From Deltaproteobacteria bacterium (GTDB lineage Bacteria; Myxococcota_A; UBA796; SXON01): 56,008 nucleotides of DNA. The first letter of the stretch is position 1. Every line of letters starts with the position of its first letter. Made by a program: the position numbers and the translations under genes. Below the pieces are notes generated by a model. It had not been told where the DNA came from and searched no databases. It saw only the letters and a list, made by a program, of their open reading frames with translations. The stretch lies in the NCBI GenBank assembly GCA_014191855.1, contig BJHF01000039.1, positions 1-56,008 on the forward strand, in the 5' to 3' direction. Positions 44,894 through 53,861 of the stretch are shown here, in pieces.

Positions 44894-46534
44894 CTACTGC
44901 GCCAGGTAGGCCTTGAGCGCCGCAGCACGGTCGCCGGGCGCGATCGCGTTGAGCCGCTCGGAGAAGCTCACGGTAACGGGCTGGCGCACCATCTTCTCGA
45001 TGAGAAACGGCGCGAGCTTCGGGTTGGCCACCGGATCGCCGATCGCGGCAGTCACCCCCTCCCAGAGCTGCGCCTCCGTGAGGTAGGCGAACAGGAAGTT
45101 CGGTGAATACGCCGGGTAATGCCGCAGGAGCCCCCCCAGGAGCGCGGGATCGTAGGCGCCCCCCTCCGCGGGCGGGGGTGGCGCGCCGGTGAGCGCCACG
45201 CGCGCATCCTGCGCAACCTGGAAGGCACCCGCGAGGTCGTCCGGGTTCTCGTAGAGGCGCCGCTCGGCCCGGGTGGCCACGATGGCGTCGGCGATGCCCT
45301 CCGCCACCTCGCGCACACGCGCCGCACGAACGCCGGCCCGATCCGCTTCGGGGAGCTCGGGCACATACTTGGCGGTGAACGCCGGCTCCGCGAGCACGCG
45401 CTCGAAGAACTGCGCGAAGCCCTCGAACCATGGGGCATCCGGCTCCCAGGCGGCCGGGCTCGCGGCGGCCTCGGGACTGAGGTTCATCCACCACACCGCG
45501 TGGCCCGCCTCGTGGATGAGCGCCTGGTACGGCCACGCCGACCAGCGCTCATCCACGCTCATCACGATGGCCACGAACTCCGGCGGCTGGATTGCGAAGC
45601 CGTTCACGCCCGGCAAAACGATGCGCGAGGGCCCGGTGTAGAGCTGCAAACCGGCGGTCTCAAAACCCATGTCGCGGTAGGCGGTGACGATGCGCTCCTC
45701 GGCCAGATCCGCGTCGAAGTAGGCTTCTGCACGATCGTGATCGGTGCCGATCTTCGCGAGCCGCCGCAGCCGCGGGTGATTTGCGAAGTCGTCCGCCACT
45801 TCGGGGCTGGCGGCGAGGATCGCCTCTCGGTCGCCGGCGAAGTACGGCGCGACGACGGAGGAGAGCTCTTCCATCGTCGCGTCCACTTCCTTCTCGGTGA
45901 GCCCATAGGATGCCAGTGCGAGCTGCCAGTACGTCGCATACCCCGCCCGCTTCGCCACCTCGTTCCGAAGTTTGACGAGCGCCACGAGGTCGGTCCCCGC
46001 GAGCTGCATGCGATGGCGCACGAACGCCCGCGCGAGATCCTGCCGAGCCGAGTCGTCGAGCGTGTCGGCCTCCCGGCTCACCTCGTCCCAATCGCGGTCG
46101 AGGGTGAACTTCTTGCCGTCGGCGGTGAACCAGTCGGCCGTGAGCGACGCCGCTTCGTCGAGCGAGCCCAACAGCCGCGTTTCTTCTACCTTGTCGGCCG
46201 GCGTCCACGCCCGCGTTTCCATCGCCAGGCGAGCGTACTCGTCGCCCCGCACGCCGAGCGACGTGCCCGGGCCGGCTGCCTTCGCGGCGTCGATCGCGGC
46301 GATCACCTTGGCGTCCTGGAAAAACGCCACCTTGTCCCCCTCCGCTTCCGCCTTACGACGACGGGCATCCTTGTTGTGGACGTTCCTCGTCGTGTCGCGC
46401 TCGGCGGCGCCCAGGCTGGAGAGGATCTTGGCGTACCGGGCATCCACATCGGCGAGCGCATCGCCGCCGGGGGCGTCGCAACCGAGGAGAACCGAAAGGA
46501 GCAGAAGGAACACAGCAGACTCCAAGGCGGGCAT
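44894..46534 (-). CDS. M2/M3-like zinc peptidase lipoprotein
   Basis: 546 aa from the ATG at 46534; lipobox VLLGC at about residue 19. Gluzincin motif ALIHEAGHAVWW (HExxH with Ala-Gly) and the downstream glutamate ligand in WFEGFAQFFE. Overall helical architecture resembles peptidyl-dipeptidase (M2) and oligopeptidase (M3) families. Outer-membrane-anchored oligopeptidase by inference. Confidence 0.85.
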   Translation of the reverse strand: MPALESAVFLLLLSVLLGCDAPGGDALADVDARYAKILSSLGAAERDTTRNVHNKDARRRKAEAEGDKVAFFQDAKVIAAIDAAKAAGPGTSLGVRGDEYARLAMETRAWTPADKVEETRLLGSLDEAASLTADWFTADGKKFTLDRDWDEVSREADTLDDSARQDLARAFVRHRMQLAGTDLVALVKLRNEVAKRAGYATYWQLALASYGLTEKEVDATMEELSSVVAPYFAGDREAILAASPEVADDFANHPRLRRLAKIGTDHDRAEAYFDADLAEERIVTAYRDMGFETAGLQLYTGPSRIVLPGVNGFAIQPPEFVAIVMSVDERWSAWPYQALIHEAGHAVWWMNLSPEAAASPAAWEPDAPWFEGFAQFFERVLAEPAFTAKYVPELPEADRAGVRAARVREVAEGIADAIVATRAERRLYENPDDLAGAFQVAQDARVALTGAPPPPAEGGAYDPALLGGLLRHYPAYSPNFLFAYLTEAQLWEGVTAAIGDPVANPKLAPFLIEKMVRQPVTVSFSERLNAIAPGDRAAALKAYLAQ

Positions 46535-46587
46535 AAGACGAGCACAGTGTAGCCCGTTGGAGGCGCCGGGCCGACCCGCCCCGGTGC

Positions 46588-47466
46588 TCACCCCCCGCCG
46601 ACCACCGGAACCCACCAACGCCCCTTTGAGGCGTCGAATGGCCCTTGCTCCACCTTCACCCGCGTTCCCCGCGGCAGTACGCAGCGCTCATGCGTTTGGA
46701 AGTTGTTGTGGTTCTCCCGCCGGGGATAGTCCACCCGAACGCGAGCATCACGGTCGAGCGTGACGGTTTCACCTTGTTCGCCGGGCTTTTTTTCCCCCGC
46801 ATACCAGTACCCGACGATCTCCCCCGCGGGAGCCCCGGTGCAGCCAACCGGCAGGCGGGTGATCGTGGCGCCCTTCGCGACGGCCGAGGGCGCGGGAGAG
46901 GCGACCGCAGCGCTGGGCGCAGGAGCCACGGGCGTGGCCACGGGCTGGGCTGCGACAGGTTCGGCAGCAGCGGACGCGGCGGGCTCAGCGGCCACCGGAT
47001 CGGCGTTCACGGCCTGAGCGGCGACGGGCGCAGCGGCAGCGGGTTCGTCAGCGACGGGCGCCTTCGACCCCGCCCCGGGGGAGTGCTCTTCCGGCCGCCC
47101 CGACGGCCCACCCGCAAAGAACGCCCATCCGGCGCCCAGAAGCAAGACCAGCCCTACGGCGCCCATCACCAGCGGGCCGCGGCTGCTCCGCTCCGGCGCC
47201 GTAGCCGCGCCAAGAGTGCGCGCGAGGGCTCGGAACGTTTCGTCCTGCGGGGCATCCTTGAGCAGCGCGGCCGCAAGGCGAGCAAGCGCACCCCGCTCGT
47301 CGGCCACCTGAAAGATCACTTCCCAAGCCGCATCTGCATCGCCGGGCACCGTTCGGTCTGTCGGCAGCCCCGCCACCGCGGCGTACCGGCGCTGGGCCTC
47401 AGCCGAGGGGAACCGCTTGGCGCAAGCGCGGGCGAGACCGCGGAGATCGTCGGGGTCGAGCGTCAC
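46588..47466 (-). CDS. Membrane protein with N-terminal effector-associated-like domain
   Basis: 292 aa. Residues 1-85 form a small helical domain (DDLRGLARACAKRFPS, ADAAWEVIFQVADERGALARLAAALL) resembling effector-associated domain EAD1, an adaptor used in bacterial conflict and signalling systems. A transmembrane helix (about 97-118) leads into an Ala/Pro/Val-rich spacer, then a C-terminal ~80-residue SH3-like part (RVRVDYPRRENHNNFQ, RGTRVKVEQGPF). EAD assignment is by eye. Confidence 0.65.
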   Translation of the reverse strand: MTLDPDDLRGLARACAKRFPSAEAQRRYAAVAGLPTDRTVPGDADAAWEVIFQVADERGALARLAAALLKDAPQDETFRALARTLGAATAPERSSRGPLVMGAVGLVLLLGAGWAFFAGGPSGRPEEHSPGAGSKAPVADEPAAAAPVAAQAVNADPVAAEPAASAAAEPVAAQPVATPVAPAPSAAVASPAPSAVAKGATITRLPVGCTGAPAGEIVGYWYAGEKKPGEQGETVTLDRDARVRVDYPRRENHNNFQTHERCVLPRGTRVKVEQGPFDASKGRWWVPVVGGG

Positions 47467-47519
47467 CGCGCTGCTATAACCGGTCGAGGCGGGCGAACTC
47501 GGGTTATCCGCCGGCCCCG

Positions 47520-48194
47520 ATGGGTCCGCTGGTCGTCCTGCCTACGCTCAACGAAGCCGCGACGGTTGCCGGGGTGGTGGGGCGCGTACGGGTGGCGCTC
47601 CCAGGAGCGGGCGTCCTGGTGGTCGACGACGCTTCTTCGGATGGAACGGCAGGAATCGCCGCCGGCGCGGGCGCCGAGGTCTTGTCCCGCACCGGCCCGC
47701 GCGGCCTCGGCCACGCCTACCGCGCCGGCTTCGCGTGGGCCCTCGCTCGCGGCTTCGACCCGATCTACCAGATGGACGCAGATGGCTCCCACGACCCCGC
47801 CGATCTCCCCCGGCTGGTCGGCGCCGAGCTCGTGCTCGGCTCGCGGTGGATCCCGGGCGGCGGAACCCGCCGGTGGGGTGCCGCCCGGCAGGGCCTCTCG
47901 CGCTTTGGGAGCGCCTACGCGCGGCTCTGCCTCGACCTGCCCTATCGCGACGTAACCGGTGGGTTCAAGGCGTGGTCCGCCGCGTTGTTGGCGCGGGTGG
48001 CGCCGGAGAGCACCGTCGCGAGCGGGTATGCCTTCCAGGTGGAGATGACGCTGCGGGCGCACCGCCTCGGGGCCTCGATCCTCGAGGTTCCCATCGTGTT
48101 TACCGAGCGCGAAGCGGGTACATCCAAGATGAGCGCGGCCATCGCGCTGGAGGCGGCCCGCCTCGTGCCCGGGCTGCGGCGGGTCGGACGTTGA
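47520..48194 (+). CDS. Polyprenol-phosphate mannosyltransferase-like GT2 (Dpm1 family)
   Basis: 224 aa, GT-A fold: VVLPTLNEAATV, VVDDASSDGTAG, RGLGHAYRAGF, the metal DxD MDADGSHDP and the DVTGGFKAW acceptor motif of Dpm1-type enzymes. Lacks the C-terminal membrane helices of GtrB, as in Dpm1. Makes a polyprenyl-phosphate sugar that the following GT39 gene could use as donor. 4-nt overlap to that gene. Confidence 0.88.
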   Translation: MGPLVVLPTLNEAATVAGVVGRVRVALPGAGVLVVDDASSDGTAGIAAGAGAEVLSRTGPRGLGHAYRAGFAWALARGFDPIYQMDADGSHDPADLPRLVGAELVLGSRWIPGGGTRRWGAARQGLSRFGSAYARLCLDLPYRDVTGGFKAWSAALLARVAPESTVASGYAFQVEMTLRAHRLGASILEVPIVFTEREAGTSKMSAAIALEAARLVPGLRRVGR

Positions 48195-49558
48195 GGTTCG
48201 CCCAGCGACCGATGGCATGGGCGGTCGTCGCCTTCGGGGTGATGCTCGCCGTCCGCCTCGCTGTCGCGGCAAACCTCGCGCTCGTGGAAGACGAGGCGTA
48301 CTACTGGACGTGGAGCCGGCACCTCGCGGCGGGCTACTTCGACCACCCGCCGGGGATCGCGTGGTTCATCGCCGCCGGCACGGCGCTCCTGGGAAAATCG
48401 TTCCTTGGCGTCCGCCTCGTCGGCGTCGTCGCCGGCGTTGGCGCGGCCGCCCTCCTGCTCCCCTGGGCGAAAGATCCCGTTCGTTATGCCTTCCTCGCCG
48501 CCGGCATCCCGCTCTACGCCCTCGGCGGCGTGCTCGCGACGCCCGACGTTCCGCTGCTCGCCGGCTGGTGCTTGGGCCTCGCCGGCGCGCTGCAAAAACG
48601 CTGGTGGCTCGCCGGGCTTGGCGTCGGGCTCGCCGGCCTCGGGAAGTACACCGGGTGGGGGTTGTGGCCGCTGCTGGTCGCGGCGGCGCCCGCCGAGATC
48701 GCGGCGATGCTGCCCGGGATGTTGATCACAGCGCTGTTGCTGGCGCCAAACCTCTGGTGGAACGCTCATACCGAATGGGTGAGCCTCGGCTTCCAGGTGG
48801 GGCACGGGCTGAACCGCGCCCCCGGCGGCGCCCTGAACTTCCTCGGGGCCCAGCTTGGCCTCGCTGGCCCCGTGTTTTTTGTTCTCGGCCTCGTTTGGGC
48901 GTTCTCACAAGTACGCCGCATCGTGGCCACCCCGCTCGCCGCACCCGACGACGACGCCCGCGCCGATCGCATCCTCTGGTTCGCCAGCGTGCCCGTCGTG
49001 GTGTTCTTCACCCTCGCGGCCACCCGGGGTTCCGGCGAGGCCAACTGGGCCGCGCCCGCGTATTCCGCCGTGGCGCTGGCCCTCTCGCGGGTCGGTGGGC
49101 GAATGGCCCGGTTGAGCTGGGTCGCGGCCGGCTTGGGACTCGCGCTCTCGGCGCTCGTCACCGCCCACGCGTTCTCGCCGATCATCCAGTTCAAAGGGGA
49201 TCCAACGGCGCGCCTCGGGCTCGGCCGCGATCTGGCGCGCAGCGTCGAGGCGTGGGGCGTGGAGCCCGTCTACACCTCCCGCTACCAGGAGGCCGCGCTG
49301 CTCGCCTATTACGGCGATCTGGAAGCCTACGCCCTCCCCGGCGTCGACCGGCCCGACCAGTATGACCTGTGGCCGATCCGTTGGTCGGAGCACGCCTTGT
49401 TCGTACGCACCATGAAAAGTGGTCCGAGCGCCACGGTCGATGACTTCTGCGCCGAGCGCGGCGGCGCCAACGTTGTGACCGAGGCCAACCCCGACGGCAG
49501 CCCGATCGAGCGCTGGCAGGTGTACGAGGTTCACGATTGCGCGGCCAAAACGCCATGA
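48191..49558 (+). CDS. GT39/ArnT-like polyprenol-linked glycosyltransferase
   Basis: 455-aa polytopic membrane protein with about eleven hydrophobic helices. The catalytic loop LVEDEAYYWTWSRHL and FDHPPG are the Asp-Glu and HPP motifs of the PMT/ArnT family. Probably transfers a sugar from the lipid carrier made by the upstream Dpm1-like enzyme to lipid A, protein or another lipid. Start at TTG 48191 overlapping the previous stop, or at ATG 48212. Confidence 0.85.
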   Translation: MRFAQRPMAWAVVAFGVMLAVRLAVAANLALVEDEAYYWTWSRHLAAGYFDHPPGIAWFIAAGTALLGKSFLGVRLVGVVAGVGAAALLLPWAKDPVRYAFLAAGIPLYALGGVLATPDVPLLAGWCLGLAGALQKRWWLAGLGVGLAGLGKYTGWGLWPLLVAAAPAEIAAMLPGMLITALLLAPNLWWNAHTEWVSLGFQVGHGLNRAPGGALNFLGAQLGLAGPVFFVLGLVWAFSQVRRIVATPLAAPDDDARADRILWFASVPVVVFFTLAATRGSGEANWAAPAYSAVALALSRVGGRMARLSWVAAGLGLALSALVTAHAFSPIIQFKGDPTARLGLGRDLARSVEAWGVEPVYTSRYQEAALLAYYGDLEAYALPGVDRPDQYDLWPIRWSEHALFVRTMKSGPSATVDDFCAERGGANVVTEANPDGSPIERWQVYEVHDCAAKTP

Positions 49559-51267
49559 TCTCTGCCACCAGCCGCCGCCTGCTCGCCCGGTTCGCGCCGT
49601 ACCGCGGGCAACTGGCGCTCGCCACCCTGCTGGTCTTCGTCGCCAGCGCGCTGCCTTCGTTGTTGGTGTTCGTGATCAAAACCGTCCTCGACGACGTGCT
49701 GATTCGAAAGGATCAAACCGCCCTCGCGCTGATGGCACCGGGGATCGTGATCCTCTACGGGCTCAACGGTGCCGTGGCGGTGGGTCGGGGGCTGCTCACC
49801 CGCACCGTGGCCTGGCGCGTGGTCACCGACCTCCGCGCCGAGTTGCACGCCAAGCTCCTTACGCTCGACGCGGGGTGGCACCAGCGCACGCCGGTCGGAG
49901 AGCGGGCCAGCCGCGCGCTCTCCGACGTCAACAACCTCCAGTATGCGGTCAGCGGCGTCGTTACCGCGATCCAGAAGCCCGTTACCCTCCTGGGCCTCAT
50001 CGTCACCGCGTTCGTGCTGGACGCGCGCCTCGCGGCCGTGGCGCTCGTCGTGCTGCCGCTCGTCGCCTACCCGATCGACCGCTTCGGGAAGTGGTCCCGA
50101 CGCGCCTCCCGCGACACCCTCGACGCCGCGGCCAAGCTCTCCGGGAACCTCTACCAGACGCTCGCCGGCGTGCGCGTCGTGTTGCTCTCGGGGGGCGAAC
50201 GCGAGCGGCAAGCCAGCTTCGATCGCGAGAACCAGAAGCACCACGACGCCCAGATCGCCGCGGCCACGGCCCAGCTCCTCCCTGGCCCGGTCGTTGAGCT
50301 GATCGCCGCGCTGGGCGTCGGGGCCGCGATCTGGGTCGGCGGCGAGCAGGTGTTCCGAAATGAGATTCAACCTGGGGATCTCATCGGCTTCCTCGTCGCG
50401 CTCGGCCTGATGAACGATCCGCTCAAGGGCGTCGCGCTGATCACGAGCCTCATCCAGCGCGCGCTCGCCTCGGCCGACAGCGTGTTCGCCCTGCTCGACA
50501 CGCCCCCTGCCCTCGTGGACGCGGGCACCGCCCTCGCTCCCGCCCCGAGCACGATCGAGGTGCGAAACGTGGGCTTCGACTATGGCGAAGGCGGCGTGCT
50601 CCACGACGTGTCGTTCACGGTGCAGGCCGGCCAGCGCGTCGGCATCGTGGGCGCCAGCGGCGCAGGAAAAAGCACCTTGCTCGCCCTGCTCACCCGCCTC
50701 CGCGATCCGGGTCGCGGCGCCGTGCTCTGGAACGGTCGCGACATCCGCGAGTTCACGCTGTCGAGCTTCCGGGCACGCCTCGCTGTCGTAACCCAGGAGC
50801 CCTTCCTGTTCGACGACACCGTCGAGGCCAACCTCCGCTTCGGTTGCCCCGACGCAGCTCGGGAGTCCGTGGTTGCCGCCGCCGAAGTCGCGGACGCCGA
50901 CGGCTTCATCCAGGCGCTCCCGAAGGGCTACGAAACCGGGGTGGACGAGCTGGGAATGCGCCTCAGCGGCGGGCAGCGCCAACGCCTCTGCATCGCCCGC
51001 GCCGTGCTTCGCGACGCCCCGGTTCTGGTCCTCGACGAGGCCACTTCCAACCTCGACAGCGAGTCGGAGTCCGCCGTAAACCTCGCCTTGGAGCGGGCGA
51101 TGCGCGGCCGCACCACCTTTGTTGTCGCCCATCGGCTCTCTTCCGTGAAGGAAGCCGACGTGATCTTCGTATTCGCGGCCGGCCGGCTGGTGGAGACGGG
51201 CACGCATGGCGAACTTCTCAGCCTCGGTGGCGAATATGCACGACTCGCCCGATTGCAGGTGCAGTAG
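49555..51267 (+). CDS. msbA: MsbA-type lipid A/phospholipid flippase (ABC exporter)
   Basis: 570 aa half-transporter: six transmembrane helices over residues 1-310, then an ATPase domain with Walker A GASGAGKST (about 365-373), Q-loop VTQEP, signature LSGGQRQRL, Walker B VLVLDEATSNLD and AHRL switch histidine. Fits MsbA, which flips lipid A core across the inner membrane. 4-nt ATGA overlap with the GT39 gene, tying it to glycolipid export. Confidence 0.88.
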   Translation: MISATSRRLLARFAPYRGQLALATLLVFVASALPSLLVFVIKTVLDDVLIRKDQTALALMAPGIVILYGLNGAVAVGRGLLTRTVAWRVVTDLRAELHAKLLTLDAGWHQRTPVGERASRALSDVNNLQYAVSGVVTAIQKPVTLLGLIVTAFVLDARLAAVALVVLPLVAYPIDRFGKWSRRASRDTLDAAAKLSGNLYQTLAGVRVVLLSGGERERQASFDRENQKHHDAQIAAATAQLLPGPVVELIAALGVGAAIWVGGEQVFRNEIQPGDLIGFLVALGLMNDPLKGVALITSLIQRALASADSVFALLDTPPALVDAGTALAPAPSTIEVRNVGFDYGEGGVLHDVSFTVQAGQRVGIVGASGAGKSTLLALLTRLRDPGRGAVLWNGRDIREFTLSSFRARLAVVTQEPFLFDDTVEANLRFGCPDAARESVVAAAEVADADGFIQALPKGYETGVDELGMRLSGGQRQRLCIARAVLRDAPVLVLDEATSNLDSESESAVNLALERAMRGRTTFVVAHRLSSVKEADVIFVFAAGRLVETGTHGELLSLGGEYARLARLQVQ

Positions 51268-51268
51268 C

Positions 51269-52378
51269 GTGGCGACCGATCCGATCTCTCCGGAAGTGAC
51301 GCCCCGCCAACGAGTCGCCGTCGGTCTCTCCCTGCTCTCCCTCGTGGCACTGGCCCCGCTCGCTGTGGCCCTGGCCTGTCAGCCTGCCGAAGATCACTCG
51401 GTAAAGCCGCAGAAACCGGTCGAACTGAAGGGGGACGTGAAGGCTCCCCCCGCTGCAGTTCCCGCCGCCCCGCTCGACCCCATGCCACGCCGCCTGTGGA
51501 CCCAGCCCGGCGCCCCTGCCAAGAAAGTGGCCGACGCCCTGCGTGCGCAGAACCCCGACGATGCCGCGCTGCTCGACCGCATGGCGAAGACCCCCGCCGG
51601 CGTGTGGCTGGGGGGCTGGACCAAGGATCCGAAGAAGACCGTCGCGAGCATCGTCGCCGAGGCCGCCCGCACGTCCGCGGTTCCTGTGCTCGTTGCATAC
51701 AACATCCCGAATCGGGACTGCGGCCAGCACTCGGCAGGCGGCAAGGCCGACGGGAAGTCGTACCTCACCTGGATCTCGGAGGTTGCGGCGGGCGTCGGGA
51801 GCGGCGACGCCATCGTCGTGCTCGAGCCCGATGCGCTCACGCAGCTCGACTGCCTCACGGCGGCCCAACGCGAGGAGCGCCTGGGCCTCCTGCGCGCGGC
51901 GGTCACGACGTTTCAGGACCACCCCGGTGCGCGGGTGTACCTCGACGGCGGGCACCCCGATGCGCTTTCCGTCACCGAAATGGCGGCCCGACTCGATGAG
52001 GCCGGCGTTCACCAATCCCGGGGGTTCGCCCTCAACGTTTCCAACTTCGTATCCACGAAGAAGAACATCCTTTACGGCGACCAGGTCGCTCGAATCCTCG
52101 GCGACGATCTTCGCTACGTCATCGACACCAGCCGCAACGGTCATGGCGCCAACGGTGAGTGGTGCAACCCCTTTGGGCGCGCGCTCGGCGAAGATCCAAC
52201 CTTGAACCCCGGGCTTCGGCGCGGGGATGCGTTCTTGTGGGTGAAGCGCCCGGGCGAGTCGGATGGCACCTGCCACGGCGGCCCCGCGGCGGGCCAATTC
52301 TGGGGCGGCTACGCGCTCGAGCTGGCGAAGGCGGCCTGGGAGCCGGAGCTACCGGCAGTGGTGGACGCGACTCGGTAG
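51269..52378 (+). CDS. Glycoside hydrolase family 6 lipoprotein (cellulase-like)
   Basis: 369 aa from the GTG one base after the msbA stop. A signal segment of about 36 residues ends in ALAC (Cys37), so it is probably lipidated, followed by a Lys/Pro/Ala linker. GH6 motifs: YNIPNRDCG with the catalytic acid Asp150, VVLEPDAL, ALNVSNFV, DTSRNG and DAFLWVKRPGESDGTC. Expected beta-1,4-glucan hydrolase held at the cell surface or in the periplasm. A frame to 51206 would extend into msbA. Confidence 0.9.
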   Translation: MATDPISPEVTPRQRVAVGLSLLSLVALAPLAVALACQPAEDHSVKPQKPVELKGDVKAPPAAVPAAPLDPMPRRLWTQPGAPAKKVADALRAQNPDDAALLDRMAKTPAGVWLGGWTKDPKKTVASIVAEAARTSAVPVLVAYNIPNRDCGQHSAGGKADGKSYLTWISEVAAGVGSGDAIVVLEPDALTQLDCLTAAQREERLGLLRAAVTTFQDHPGARVYLDGGHPDALSVTEMAARLDEAGVHQSRGFALNVSNFVSTKKNILYGDQVARILGDDLRYVIDTSRNGHGANGEWCNPFGRALGEDPTLNPGLRRGDAFLWVKRPGESDGTCHGGPAAGQFWGGYALELAKAAWEPELPAVVDATR

Positions 52379-52500
52379 GGGCGATGGTGCAGGCCCCGTC
52401 GCAAGGCCAAGGGGCGACGCTCACCATCGCAGCGTCCGCGGTGGCGGGGGTTTCGTGGCTGCGAAGGGGTCGATCCCAGCAAGTTGCCCCCCCCCGGAAG

Positions 52501-52726
52501 GTCGAGTCCGCCTAGATGGCCGCCTCGCGGAGTCGAGTCGACCTGTTTGGCACCGGCGCGCTGGGCCTCCAGCACCGTCGCGCCAAAGTCGGCGTTTGTC
52601 CATTCGCTTCGGCGATGTCGACCCCGATGGCGGGAGCGCCGTCGCCGCCGGCGAGCGCCGGCCCTCCGAATCGGCTGAACAGCCCGACTCGACTCCGACG
52701 CGCGGCCAACGCAGGCGACTCGACTT
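52501..52726. repeat. Dispersed structured repeat, copy B
   Basis: Gap-free partner of 10381-10606 (about 77% identity over 220 nt). Outer arms GTCGAGTC (52501-52508) and GACTCGAC (52717-52724) are perfectly complementary, as are inner arms AGTCGAGTC (52531-52539) and GACTCGACT (52686-52694). Arms are kept although loop sequence differs from copy A, favouring conserved structure. Confidence 0.75.
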
Positions 52727-52913
52727 CATGCCGACAACGCCCAAGGCCCACCCCGGGCCGGCGAACCGGCAGCGGGGTGGGCGCGGGGGTCTTCGGCGGT
52801 CGCAAACGCGCCGGCCGGGAGGGAGAGTGGTCAGAACCTGGGCACGGGGCCCGCGTCCGTGAACGCGGGCCATCTGGCCGGCGCCTCCGTGCAGGAGGCG
52901 GTCGTGAGCTCGC

Positions 52914-53008
52914 GAGGCGGAACCCGATGTTGTTGTTGCGATAGGCAACCGTCGCGTTCGACGCGTTGTTGTTCCAACTGCCACCCCGGATCACACGGTT
53001 GGAGCCTG
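52914..53008 (-). repeat. Template-repeat-like block (orphan FGE C-terminal fragment, AAC-rich)
   Basis: On the minus strand it encodes RVIRGGSW, then NNNASNATVAYRNNN and IGFRL, with seven AAC codons. It matches 53862-53980 with sharp ends at AGGCTCC and CGCCTC; outside these points similarity stops, and no FGE gene body precedes it. Excluding a 24-nt indel, 12 of 15 mismatches fall on adenines of this copy. That is the signature of a diversity-generating retroelement template, though it may instead be a decayed gene copy. Confidence 0.6.
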
Positions 53009-53106
53009 CTGCCTCCTTGCCGTGCACGACCTTGCCCGACCGGGCCGGCGCGTCAACCCTCCCCTCCGCCGGCCACAATCTTCTGCCGCAACCGCAACGT
53101 GTCCGC

Positions 53107-53470
53107 ATGAGAGGCCCACGCGAGGACCGAGCCCGCCCGGCGCTGCGCGTCCTCCGCGCCCTCGGCCCGGGCCTGCTGGAATCGGCTTACCGACCTCGTT
53201 TGATGCAGGAGTTGACGTCGGGTGGTTTCCCCGTGAAGACGGAGGTTGCCGTTCCGCTCGTCTACAGGGGCGTGGCCCTCGACTGTGGCTATCGACTCGT
53301 CCTCCTCGTGGCCGACGAGGTGATTGTGGAGGTGAAGTGCGTCGCGAGCCTCCTGCCCATACACACTGCGCAGTTCCTGACCTCCTGCGGCTGACCGGGA
53401 AACGCGTAGGCCTCCTCGTGAACCTCAACGTCCCGGTGCTGAAGGACGGACTGCGCCGGGTTCAACACTC
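53107..53470 (+). pseudogene. GxxExxY protein (PD-(D/E)XK-like), frameshifted
   Basis: Starts at ATG 53107. RALGPGLLESAY carries the GxxExxY motif, followed by a VIVEVK nuclease-like EVK strand and LLPIHTAQFLT; the family then continues in the next frame as LTGKRVGLLVNLNVPVLKDGLRRV. One base is missing near 53383-53388, so the intact reading ends early at 53394. Function of the family is unknown; such genes are often carried in small repeat-flanked cassettes, and a large inverted repeat follows here. Confidence 0.75.
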
Positions 53471-53518
53471 AGCTTCGCAAGGCGGGCGGCCGCCGCTGAG
53501 GCTTGCCAAGCAGCCCCA

Positions 53519-53655
53519 CCACGGAGACACGGAGACACGGAGAAGAGGCAGGAGAAAGGCGAATATCCGGCTCACTGCGGACGGCCACTCGGATGATCCC
53601 CGTCCCCTACCCGCTCCTCAACTCTCTCCCCCTCCCTGCCTCCGTGTCTCCGTGG
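53519..53655. repeat. Inverted repeat flanking a 105-nt spacer
   Basis: CCACGGAGACACGGAG (53519-53534) is perfectly complementary to 53640-53655. The left side carries an extra ACACGGAG unit, and GAGGCAGG/CCTGCCTC-like sequence extends the pairing inward. The motif family (CACGGAGACACGGAG) recurs in many genomes beside GxxExxY and four-helix-bundle genes, so this is probably the end structure of that cassette. Confidence 0.75.
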
Positions 53656-53766
53656 TGCACTCTCTGCCGGCCGAGTCCACCGCGGACGCACGGACGCACG
53701 GAGACTTCGGCGAACCCGCGCGGGGGCCGGCTATCGCACGGCCTGGCTCGCCTGGCGCCCCCACGT

Positions 53767-53785
53767 GGGGGGGGGGGGGGGGGGG
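53767..53785. repeat. G19 homopolymer tract
   Basis: Nineteen consecutive G on the plus strand, 59 nt beyond the FGE gene stop. Exceptional even in GC-rich DNA. Possible slippage site, G-quadruplex or assembly artefact. Confidence 0.8.
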
Positions 53786-53843
53786 AAAAGAGGATGTGGG
53801 GCGGACAAAGCCAAGAGGGACAAAAATGTAGAGGTTTCAAGCA

Positions 53844-53861
53844 TCAAGGGATCGACCTTGA
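53844..53861 (-). other. Small hairpin directly after the variable block
   Basis: Perfect 6-bp inverted repeat TCAAGG/CCTTGA with a 6-nt loop, spanning the FGE stop codon and directly abutting the repeat block at 53862. A hairpin just 3' of the variable region is a target-site feature of diversity-generating retroelements; this one is short and could be chance. Confidence 0.4.

Larger units (their letters stand above)
52379..53843. other. Accessory intergenic region with repeats and gene remnants
   Basis: 1.46 kb without an intact gene. From left to right: copy B of the dispersed repeat (52501-52726), a template-repeat-like FGE fragment (52914-53008), a frameshifted GxxExxY gene (53107-about 53470), a 16-bp inverted repeat pair (53519-53534 and 53640-53655), direct repeats CGGACGCA near 53692-53706, and a G19 tract (53767-53785). 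No reverse transcriptase motif was found in any frame here. Confidence 0.7.

Noticed and set aside
49531..51207. 558-codon minus-strand frame
   Set aside because: Antisense shadow of msbA, which has all ABC motifs.
52379..53843. Search for a reverse transcriptase or Avd gene near the template-like block
   Set aside because: No frame shows a YxDD-type catalytic motif or an Avd-like helical bundle of adequate length.
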